Assembly: GCF_037975245.1 (NCBI RefSeq)
Contig: NC_092572.1
Span: forward strand, 30,229,989-30,293,988
From: Apostichopus japonicus
Lineage: Eukaryota; Echinodermata; Holothuroidea; Aspidochirotida; Stichopodidae
DNA: 64,000 nucleotides
Direction of reading: 5' to 3'
A model generated the notes under the pieces. It worked only from the letters and a program-made list of their open reading frames with translations. It was not told the DNA's origin and made no database searches. The translations under genes and the position numbers were made by a program. The stretch's first letter is position 1. Each line of letters opens with the position of its first letter. Positions 1-11,100 of the stretch are shown piece after piece.

Positions 1-879
1 AAATTAACCCCGCCCCTTGTTTGAACAAACCAATGAATGTATACTAGGTAATGCATATTGAGTAAGTGGAAGCCACTCGCAACTCATCATTGATACCAAG
101 CAAACACAAGTAGACTAAATAGTATAAGTGCACATGTACAGGTCTACACATCATATATCCACACAGTACATGAATATTATTCCAAGCCTTATCAGGTTCA
201 TTACTGCATTTCACTAATGTCTACTTTCACAAGGATTTAAGCAAGTAGTTCCCACAAGATAATGTAACTGAATTGTGGCTTGATCATATGGATAGAGGCT
301 CACCTTTTCAATCTCAAACGTTCTGTGAGGCTCAACAAACTTGCCATTTTATCGTCCAGCAAATTCAATGAATGTATGGGCAGTAGTAGCAGGTTTCATA
401 ATCGTATTTCCTTTTGATTTGCAGAATGCTATAGTTGTCAGCTGACCAACTTACTGCATGTGCTGAATATTCATATCTTACTTTGTTTAAAGGAGTAGTC
501 TAACGATTGTAATAAGGGCAGTTATTTTCCGGTTTGTCCATTTTTTCATTGCGTTTTGGTAATCTTCACTTGTATTTATAGTGCACATGGTCATTAATTG
601 GCACTTTGAAACTAGGAACAACGCCAACTTTTAATTTCAAAGTAGAGAAAAATCATAACGCCTGATGTTGTGTCAATGTAATTCTTTGTTCAAACACACA
701 GTGCAGCTTCAAGAAAGTAGAGGAAATAAAGGTAGGAGTAAAGACATGAGATATTGGCCATAGCATGGTCCTTGAATATGCAGTAAACATGTATTTACAC
801 CATAGATTGTTTGGAAACATCTTTCAACAAAATTGAAGCTCTTTAAGGGCCAACAATCCAGACCTTACATTAATCCCTG

Positions 880-2946
880 TTGTCTTCTATTCCTTTCCCA
901 AGGCAAAACGGAATCTATGTGATGGTTATGGTGTGTGTCTTTGTTCACATGTGTGTGTGTTGTGTGCCTTGGCTTGTAAACCCTCTTACTCAAAAAGTAC
1001 AAGGTGGATCAATTTCATACCTATGTAGGCAGGCTTTGTCTATTGGATATGAAATAAGTAGCCAAAACTGGACTAGAATTGAAAGTAACGTTGAACTTGA
1101 TTAGTTATCTCTGTTCTGGTATGGGGACCAATACAGAGAGCAAGACACATGTGAAATAAAACAAACAACTGAACAGCTGGATCGGAATATGTGAAAATGT
1201 GTAATGTGCAAACCAATATATCATGTACATTCAAATCTTGGGCCCAAGCAAATCATAAAGTAATTGTACTTAATTAAACTGGCACCGCACAGTGGTGGTA
1301 CATTTAATTATTACTTGATGGTTAAGTTAGGACTAAATTCTTTAATATACGAGGGTCCTGTATCTATGTTTAGTCCCAAAAATGTTGTTCTTGTTTCCAC
1401 CTGGTCCAAAACTTTCTTCCATATCTCCATCTTTTCAGTTCACTAGAGGTCCTTTGCCAATGTCCTCACATCAATATGTTATTTCTTTTGAGTCTCTCTG
1501 ATATCAATATTTTTTACTTAACTTCCTTCTGTACTCTACTCCTACCATGTATGCACTCCTTTTCCTATCTGACTTTCAGAGGGACAGTTCACCTATCTCT
1601 TTTGTCCCCATACAGGCCTCTAACCCCTACCCATCTAAGTCAGCCTCTTCTAGCTTGGACCCTGGGGTTGCTTAGTAACCGAGATAGATTAATAAGCCGA
1701 GTCAGAGTTACCCCTCCATTTGTATGACTTGCTATGCACAGTGCAGTACTATTTACTTTACCATTGATATTGTGATGCCGTTGGTCATCATATCTGTCGC
1801 CCTCTATTTATACAGGCTACATATGACCGTTTTTAGCCACATGTATGTGCTTTCCATGTGGACAGTGACGTATTACAGGTCAGGTGATGTCTGTCCATCA
1901 GCTCAGGTGGATCAGATCTCGAGACTTGTAAGTCAGTCTTTGCTCCGTTCTGATCGTTTGGTTTGGTAGTAGCCCTGGCTCCTATCATGCGGTCATATTT
2001 GTATTCATCTTTTATATATGTTTTGTGCGTTTCGTTATAGGAATCTACTTCGCTATTGAAACCTCAATTGTATCAATTTTTCGTTTAAGTACATGTTTTT
2101 CTATTTAATTTTGAGGGCTTCATGCCGATGTAATGCGGCTGATTGTCGTAATAGATTACGAAATCTCAGCGTTCGTTCTTTACTCGTTTTAACTGTGTGT
2201 TATATTCTCTGCATCTAATAGCGAGGTTCAAGGCTCGCAGCTAGTAACACACAACCATCTAAGCCGCATTTGTTTCCATACCACCACCAGTCTTCAGTAG
2301 GGAATATTTAGGTCCCCCCTTCCCCCGGAATCTTAGTCTGAGTAAACGTTACAATATATACATGTAAGTGCAGTAACACAATACAGGGAAATGTAAACCT
2401 TTAGGAAATGGAGATAATAAGAGCATTCAGTCTTACATTTTGTCTGTAGATGCAACTTAGTAGAAGAAACCTATGGTTATATGTGGTGGTTCAAAATTTA
2501 AATGTCATTTGAGGTTACCAGAGGTCAAACCCTGAGAGCCTAGTTAAACCTATAACCCTATATACTGTAACTACAACAGCAAAGCTTTGGTGAACTTCAA
2601 ACTCAATATGTGGATCCACCTTAGTGATTGCAATAACTCTATTATTTTCATAGAAGTCAAAGGTCAACTTGGGTCAACATCTGAAACATTGTAAATGCTC
2701 TAACTTCAAAAGCAAAGCTGAGATTAATCTTAAAGTTGGTATGTGGAGTTAGTCCATTTATTGTGTACTGTGATTATCTGTGGAGGCCAATGGTCATTTG
2801 AGATCAACATAGTTAAAGTCTGAAAACTTTGTAAACACAACAACTTCAAACCTAAATCTTGAATGAAGTCATACTAGGTATGTGTGCATTCAATGTATTG
2901 TGTGCAAGGAGTATGGTTTTCAATGGAAGTCAAAGGTCTAAAAACC
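880..2946 (+). repeat. dispersed AGGTCA-type repeat copies flanking unremarkable sequence
   Basis: 880-1110 has the head of the family: a TG-rich stretch then GCCTTGGCTTGTAAAC and a 'GTACAAGGTGGATC' tail. 2480-2946 has several diverged body units with GAGGTCA, GTCAAAGGTC and 'CTTTGTAAACAC' steps, interrupted by the TTAA element; homology resumes at 4797-4900. Between them (1110-2480) I see no gene and no clear element; 1-879 likewise looks empty. Confidence 0.55.
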
Positions 2947-2950
2947 TTAA

Positions 2951-4796
2951 AGACCAACTATGGAGACTTTACGATGAACATAAAATCCTACCAGTTTGCA
3001 TGTATGTAATCCTTAACTCACTCCAATTACATTGCTGTAATTAACTTTACCAATTTCGGAATAAATACGTGAAAAATGGAAAGAAAAGTCAGCATTTTAT
3101 GAAACCTGTTTCAGACATTCCTGAAACATTCCGAAGACATCAGGTGACCATGTGACGTCACTGTTTGTATACCTCACTCACAACAATACTTTTAGTGTGT
3201 AAAGTTGTATACTTGAGCTGCCAAAAACATCAACGATATTACTCCTTTTCCCCCGAAATGCCACAATTCTGTGTTGTTGGAGGTTGCAGTTATACCTCAT
3301 CCAACAAAAGCATCAGCTTTTTTAGATTTCCAAGTAAAAGAACCGACGTAAAACGCCGCAGACTTTGGATCAATTTTTGAGATCCACGCGGAAAGATTTT
3401 TCAGCACCCAGAGTATCTCATGCCCATGAGTCCACATGCATGACCCTGCCTCTGTGTAAGCTGCAAATGTCTCATTCTGCGAAAGTTATATTCTGTCTAT
3501 AGCTGTGTCGGACCATGGCCGGACATAGCTAATATGAAATTGACCGTAAACAAGCTCTGGACGTCCTTACATGTAACAATATATCAGGCAATTGACAGTA
3601 TAATATTTACCGTAAGAGATGACTGTGTATATTCCGTGGCTATAGGGTAGCATTGTTAGCACATGTATGGCTCACAGCATGTGTAAATAGTCATACTATA
3701 GGATTTCATCGCATTTATCTATTTCCTTTGTTGTATTCCAGTGTCGTGAGTTTGTGATACATTGTGTTAAATTGTCCGTTATGTTTATTCCAGCATCTGC
3801 ATGGTCCAAGGAGTTTAATAAAAACGGTTCTATGTAGCGATCGGACGTATTATTGCGTTAGTGACTGTCTTGTGATTGTGGGATGTAACTGGTCAAGGCC
3901 TGTTTCAACTAGACCTAACTCTATGGAAGTACACAGAGTCACGGTAGTATTTCGCCCAGGATTGAACGAGAAACGTGGATTTGGATATTCACTGCTAAAT
4001 TTTGTTTATTGAAAGGATACTTTTTCTGTGTTTGTACATTTGGATATTAAAACGAGTAAGTACTATGTTCAGCTGAAGCTTAGTCATGTATATGCTACCC
4101 TGGTCGATTCGGGTCAGCGTCTTCTTGTAGTTGTTCGATTATGTTAAGTGTCTTTTTGGTAATTTGTTGACAGCAACGTAAGCCATTTTCCTGTCACATA
4201 TCACGCATGAGGCATCTTTTAGGTCTATTCTTCTGTTCAGTTTACGGTATCTTGCGATCAAATTGTATTACGGAATCGCCAAGCTGCTTGCCAGCATGTT
4301 CTACAGTATATTGTACCGTAAGGACCTATTGACGCTCCGCTTTGTAAAAGATGCTTTCATTTGAGTGGAAATTTTGCTAATGAAATAACCAATTTAACTA
4401 AAATTTCTGCTTATAATTGTCTTAAAACTAGTTGTTAACCTTCATGTGTTCTTGTTGTAAGCTAACAGCTTTTCAAACGCTCGAAATTGGAAGTCAAAAA
4501 CAGTACAATTGATCGCTATCTGTGTACAAACAGTGCCTATATCAGCGTTTGATTTTCGCGGTATACAAACAATGACGTCACACGGTGACCAGAGGCTCCT
4601 TTGGGTCAATCTCTGTTTTCAGACATTCCATAGGTTCATGTCACGTGACTACCCAAAATGTCCATATTCGTGGTCGTTTTTTGATGGGTTGTAGTAGGTT
4701 TTCGAAGATTATTTTTTACACATGTTGATTATGGGTATGTAAACTCCTAAATTAATGGAAAATCCAAAAAAAAAAATTTGCCTCCATAGTTGGTCT
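2951..4796 (+). mobile_element. TTAA-flanked DNA transposon with THAP relic (Kolobok-like)
   Basis: Both ends carry the 15-bp inverted repeat AGACCAACTATGGAG (left 2951-2965, right 4782-4796 as complement), flanked by TTAA on both sides (2947-2950 and 4797-4800). Subterminal inverted homology includes GTGACGTCA near GTTTGTATACC on both sides. The insertion interrupts an AGGTCA dispersed repeat: sequence before the left TTAA continues after the right one. TTAA targets occur in piggyBac and Kolobok; the internal THAP-like frame favours Kolobok, where THAP domains are recalled from the literature. The element is too short and broken to be autonomous. Confidence 0.8.
3258..3440 (+). pseudogene. 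THAP zinc-finger domain remnant
   Basis: ATG at 3258 opens MPQFCVVGGCSYTSSNKSIS then FFRFPSKRTDVKRRRLWINF, a THAP N-terminus with the two leading cysteines, the FxFP core and the conserved Trp. It stops at TGA 3378-3380. Another frame from 3383 reads STRKDFSAPRVSHAHEST, the expected continuation, so a frameshift splits the domain. No CxxHF-type end was recognised downstream. It lies inside the TTAA-flanked element and is most likely its decayed gene. Confidence 0.7.
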
Positions 4797-5064
4797 TTAA
4801 ACTCTATAACTTCCTCAGGAAAGCTTGGAAGAACTCACACTTAGTTTATCGATCCAACTAAAGTGAGTAAATTATCTCTGCTGATTTTCATAGAGTTTAA
4901 AATAATTGTTATTGCTCACATTGTTAACCAATAACAATACATTCTCAGTTACAATGCAATATTGTATTCATTCTTTTCATTTTAACTACAATTCTTGCTT
5001 CCCTTCCATACTTTAACATGCTTATCATCAACTATTTATTTATAATATTTATATATTATGGCAG

Positions 5065-5199
5065 GAAACCGTCGTTCAGCAGGGAACCTGCAGATTACCA
5101 CAGTGGAGCTTGGTGACGATGCCACATATGAGTGTATGGTCATTGCTTCTGCTGGACATCCACCATTAACTTCTCTCCCTGCCTTTCTCACAGTACAAG
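5065..5199 (+). CDS. nephrin-like exon: second half of Ig1
   Basis: Acceptor at 5063-5064 after a T/A-rich tract, donor GTAAGC from 5200; 135 bp, phase 1 at both ends. It encodes the E-to-G strand part of an Ig domain with the typical NLQIT, DDATYECMV and FLTVQ segments. The last base, g, joins the next exon's tt to give Val. The B-strand Cys of Ig1 must be on an exon not seen here. It is the first nephrin exon I can support in the window. Confidence 0.85.
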
Positions 5200-8100
5200 G
5201 TAAGCTGCCATTTGCTGTAGAATAACTCCCAAAGAATATTTCACCAAATTTAGTGACAAACCTCTCTAACATGAATTCGATTTTACACCATTTTGTGTTC
5301 CCTTTGAAGCAGTGATGACCATTTATTGGTAATCAGACTCATATTTCACATGTCCAGTCACTTTGGTGAAATGTAGACAAGTTTTGATTTAGAAGTTTTG
5401 GTTTTGAGGACATTCATAGCCTGTGTAAACATAGTGATGTTAGTATATTTAAAAGAATAGTCCAGTTCAAGATTTCTTTTTGATATGTTACAGAGGAACA
5501 TAATCTTAACATTCTAGTGAAATTTGCATTCAATTCCTATGTACCGTTTTTGAGATATTGACAGTTGAAGTTATCTGATATTCTACCGAAAGTGAACTTG
5601 AAGCAAACAGGTGTGATGTCATAGTTGCACACTGACAAATTATGTCTTGTTTTTTCTATATTTTTCAGTCTATTGATTTGACCTTGGATTGGATAGGGTA
5701 ACTAGTTTGTCTAAAGGGGATGTGAAGTTTATAAAATACCAATACTTCTGGTATAGTCACATTACAGTACCGTTCACATTAAATCGGCCGTGGCATCGTG
5801 TATCGTGATGCCCTTACCTTTTTCTATCGTTTTCTATCGTGAAACCTGACTACTGTAAATTTTTTGTACACGCTACCACGATATAACGATATACCACGAT
5901 CACACGCTATATCGTGATACCAAGCCTTCACGATAGCAAACATGACTGCTACATTCACGCTAACACGTTATATCGTGAGATCGTGATGTCAAGCTGAGCG
6001 CAACACAATTCGTAACTTCGTTTGGGCTTTGGGTTTTTATTATTCACGCTATTTCGTTAAGTCGTAATATCGTGTATCATGCAGTTCCTACTCTACTGTG
6101 TGAAAATCGATCTTTACAGGAGTTCCGCCTTGAAAACTTTTTGATGTCAGCTCACAACTTTACACGTTTAACTTTTTATTTAACAACAGTAACGTTACGT
6201 ACGGATAGCGACTTTTCTGTTACTAGTAGTGTTAGTTGTAGATTTTATGTTCCAGGTTACTTTGAATAGTTGGCAACATTTTGAAGAATAATAAAGTACT
6301 ACTAAGCCTTTCTTGTGTTAATTTTTTATATAATTTATCGTTCGTTCGAACAGAATGAAAAGGGAAAAAAAATCCACCCCAACAACTCTGAAGCAGGGCC
6401 AGTTAAAAACAAAACATCTTCATCGTCCGCGCAAGGGGCCTCCCTTTTCCTGATTCCCGAGTCTCTATTCGGATTCAAGAAATCTAACTAACCTTAAAAA
6501 TTATTTTGTTAAGGTTGCCACATATTCCAAACTAGTATTAGCGCATGAAAAGAAGAAAAACGTCAGCCTGTTTTTTTTTCAGATCTCAGTACGAGAAACA
6601 TGTATTTTATTTGGATAATAGAAAAACTTTCTTTAATGTGGTTAATTCATATTTTCCTACCCTAGCTATTATTTGATAAAACCTTCATGAAAACCGACTT
6701 TTTAGAAAATGGATTTTGAAGCTCAGTCAACAATTTAAAAAATGCTTACCGTTAAATACTGGCGTCAAAAATACATTTCGAATTTATTCCAATAAAGATC
6801 CACAAAGGATAAAAATGCGAAGAACAGCTTACTAAATAGAATTGAAACTGCATGTACAGTACATGGTCATTTTAAGTATCCAAATACTATACAAAGAGAT
6901 CGAGTTCACCGAAATACCCCTCTTCCCTACCACCTGAGGAAAAGCGTCTTTTATAAATTATAGTGCCATACAGTACTTAACATTTGATACAAAAGTAACA
7001 TCTACAACAACTTCCCAAAATTTGTATGTGTCACAATAGGTTAAGTTTTAACCGCACAGTACCATTAATAATTTGCATATTACATCAAAAGTTACACTCG
7101 GGCGTCCAGATGGCGGGAAAATGTACAATCATGTACAATTTGTTGTGTCGTTCCCACGGTCCAATGAACTTGGGCAAGTTGCCAAGTTCGAATGTCGTTG
7201 ACCTACTTATGTTCCGTAAACAATGTCAATGGGAATTATGTGTGTAAAAACTTGTTTTTTTCCATGTGTTATATATATATATAGAAGTTTTACGTAAGCG
7301 GAGTGAATTTCGGGGCGGCTCGTTGATTGTGAGGAAGCACTTATCTAAGCATCAATATTTGTGAAATATATCGTACGGTTTTTCTTCAGAAAATATTTTT
7401 GACTAGTATTTTCTCAATGTATTAAGAAGGGTGACATACCCTATGTTCCGACGTCTCTATGTTCTGACGTCTCTTTTAAGTTCCGACAATTTTTTTGGAC
7501 TCTAATTTTTTTAACCCAATTTTTTCTGGGGGGGGGGGGGCTCAATTGTGTTAGACCCAAATTCTGTCTGACTAATTTTTTGGGGGATTCAATTTTTTCG
7601 GACCCAATTTTTTTGGGGACTCATTTTTTTTTACCCAAATTTTGTCTAGCTTAAGTTATTTTTTGGGGGGGGACTCAATTTTTTTGGACCCAAATTTTCT
7701 TTGTGGAATCAATTTTGTTAGACCCAAATTTTGTCTCACTAACTATTTATTAGGGGGGACTCAATTTTTTCGGACCCGATTTTTTTTGGGGGACTCATTT
7801 TTTTTGGACCCAAATTTTTTCCGGCCTAATTTTTTTTGGGGGGGGGACTCAATTTTATATGGACCCAATTTTTTTTTGTGGAATCAACTTTTTTGGACCC
7901 ACAATTTTTCTGACCTGATTTGTTTGGGGGACTAATTTTTTTCGGACGCGCCAATTTTTATTTACGAAACAAAAAATAAAAGGGCCCAGAGTTTTTTATG
8001 ACCCAAATAGTGCTTGTCCGAAAAAAAAAATTGGTCATAAAATATTTTAGAGTAAAAACTATTTGTGTCATCAAAATATTTTGGTCCAAAAAATTATGGG

Positions 8101-11100
8101 TCTTAAAAAAATCTGGTCCGAACTCCGAAAACATATTGGTCAAAAATATTGGTCAAAAGAACTTCAGAGTAAAAAACAATTGTCGGAACGTAGACACGCC
8201 GGAACCCATAAAATATACTGGGTCTACCCCTAATCATTGCATTTTGAGCGAATGTGTATTTAACTACGTTACATGATGCTTAAACACATGTTTGAACAAA
8301 ATGAAAAATTCAAGTATTACCACATAAATATTCAAAAAATATACTTTTGTTGCATGGTATGAAGGATTTGGTGAAACTAAACATGTCTGGACTGGTTTGA
8401 AAATTCTACGAGGTTCGTGATCAACTTGACCGTCTAGTATTTTCAGAAAGTAAGGTTGCTACCATACAAACCTGTCCGGCCAAAAGCAATTAAATGACTT
8501 TATGACATTGAAATAAAAAAAAGCTTCTAACAGAAGTTATGACCAATTTTGTATAATTTTTAATGTGCGCGTCAATACGGGATGCCATCAGGATCATATC
8601 GATTACTGATGCTATGCAAAAGAAACTGCTTATTTGAGCATATCATATGGTGCGGAAAAACATTCTTCAAGCAAACAATTTTCTCGAAAATCTTGCAAAA
8701 TTCGATCGTGAAAACAATGTTCAAACATACTAAAGTATGCCACCCTATGCATCCCGGACGGTGAAAAAGCTACTGTAGGCCTATATTCAGCGTTACAAAT
8801 GCATATTAACCCTATCGTAACATTTGGGACGATTTGCTAGTACAATTAAAGCCTAGGCTGATATTCTTGCATACAAGAAGTTCAGAACGAATGTTTTGTT
8901 CGAACTGAAAATATTTTGCGACCGCTATTTTTTTACAAGAAGGGGTTTGTATGAAGGAGTTTGGATGAGTAGGCCTACAGTGTGTTCATTAGGCGTATCG
9001 TACTAGTTTTGCGATTATGAAACTTGTATGTCGATTGACACTTAATTTTGGTGACACACCAAACTTTTTGATCAGAATTTGCAATAAATCTATTGCACAT
9101 TGCGTTTAATTGATGATTTCATCTACTGCGGGAAGAAGCCTACCCCAATTCTTTCAAATCACGATGAAACGATCGATCGTTCTGCAACGTGATTCACGCT
9201 ATAACGATAACATCACGATAGTATACAGTGCCAGTGAAATGATGCACACATTATCACGATATTACGATCACGATGCGACGCACGATATCACGTTAGGTAC
9301 TTGCTATAGGCGTAATGGAAACGATATCACGATAGACTCCTCGAGTCTCCTCATATTTTGTCACGATACACGATGCCACGGCCGATTTTATGTGAACGGT
9401 ACTGTATGTATGCATCGAGTTGTGGAGTATAAAATTAGACATGAATTTTAAAGGAAAACAAAACATCATTTGTAAGTGTGCAACAATGACGTTGCACCTG
9501 TTTGCTCCAAGTTCACTTTTGGTACGAAAGGTGGCAACTTCAACTGTCATAATCTCAAAAACAGTACATTGGAATTGAATGCAAATTTCACCAGAATGCT
9601 TAGATTATGTTCCTCTTTAACAGATCAAAAATGAAATTTTGACCTGGACTATTCTTATAAGGGTATGAAAGGGTGCAAACATGTGCATGTGGGGTGTGTA
9701 CAGAATACTAACACTCAGAACCCATACCTATGGTGTTTGTTACAGAAGCTTTAAAATAAAATACTGTACCTGATCCCAAGAAATGCAAAACTTTTAGTAT
9801 TCTACTTTCCCATTGACTGCAATTAACAAACTGATAGGATATTTCTGTAAGTGGTGAAACATTCCAACACAGTCCAATGGGAAAACAAAATCATTCAATT
9901 TTGGCCATATGAAAAGGATACAGCTCAAAATTCATGGATAATTAAGTGGTGTCATATATGAGAAACTGTAGATTTCTTAAAGAAAGTTTTACCGTGCTTA
10001 AATCATTGTGTGTGTGTGTTAATGTTCTACAGTTGCTCCTACGGCACCAGTTATAGATGGCTATGAGGATGGAGCCCTTATAACAGTACAACCTCCAGAA
10101 GCTGTCTCTCTGATCTGTAGATCTACTAATGGTAAACCAGCAGCATCCATCAGCTGGCTCAAGGAAGGACAACCATTCCTCTATTCCACACCATCTGTCA
10201 TTACAGAGACCTCCCCACACAGCTCAGGAAAGTTAGAGAATGCAGTAAGCACACTTGAACTTCTGCCTGAGAAAGAAGACAATGGCATAGTATTTACATG
10301 TAAGATGGAGCACCCTGCCCTGGCAGAACCACTCACTGTGTCAGTCACTTTGAATGTCTTATGTAAGTATATAAGTAATGTTCAGATTTTACTATTTTTA
10401 CCAAAGTGTTGTGATAAAGTGAAGGGCAATATGCTGTTTTGGAGGACTGTTGATTTTCATAATGGCTTCTAAAATGATGTCAAACGTTCAGCTTTCAGTT
10501 GTAGTATTGTACAAAGCTTGGTTCACACCCAAAGTTTCTTAGAAGTTCACAAAACAAGTAGGATTGTTTAAAGAGGTTATGAAATGAAAAATTTTCATGT
10601 CTTGGAATGGTTTATCTACATGACTACAACACCACCCATGCACAACTTTCCGTAAATACGGCTTCAAACGCCAGAAATTCGCTGTCAAAGTATTCCCTAG
10701 AGACCTCTCGAGCTGCCACTCGTAAAAAAAAGCAAAGCTGCCCACCGCAGTTCATCTGACGTCATCAAAGGAACCATTTCAGCCAAAGCTGACTCCCCGC
10801 TGTTTACCGATACAGCGTTATACAGTTTACAACATTAACACTCTTCTCATCAATTGTCTTCTCCCGAATCTTCCGATTCCTAGGAAATAGGACTTCACCT
10901 CTCAGGACATTTGTAAGCTTTGACTAAAATTATTTTCTTGAGGAAGAAGATGAGGAAATAGTAGAGGGTGATGAAGATAATATCGGTGTTTTTCCCAATC
11001 AATTGAGCCCCTTGCAGAAGAATTGTAAAACGATCCCGATGGTCGAGACGCGTCGCTGCCGTGCGAAGTCCCCGAGCAGAACGGTGGACCACCCTGAACC

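Larger units (their letters stand above)
5453..9656. mobile_element. outer inverted-repeat element (about 200-bp arms), split by an inner element
   Basis: Left arm 5453 to about 5650 and right arm about 9457-9656 are inverted copies at roughly 85-90% by eye, starting AAGAATAGTCCAG. Left flank is TTAA (5449-5452) and right flank is ATAA (9657-9660), a possible diverged TTAA duplication. Between the arms and the inner element are unmatched spacers of about 110 and 50 bp, as expected if the inner element landed in the loop of a small foldback element. Confidence 0.7.

Noticed and set aside
1570-2340. Possible LTR or other retroelement piece
   Set aside because: Sequence differs in texture from its surroundings, but no matching second LTR, primer site or protein was found.
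1-5064. Search for the nephrin signal peptide and first half of Ig1
   Set aside because: No frame with a hydrophobic leader or an Ig B-strand Cys plus Trp between good splice sites was found.
7642-8276. Open frames rich in Phe/Asn/Gly/Leu
   Set aside because: Products of the T- and G-run repeat block, with no family features.
9110-9451. 113-codon open frame
   Set aside because: Overlaps the ATCGTGA-rich terminal inverted repeat; the residues reflect that repeat.
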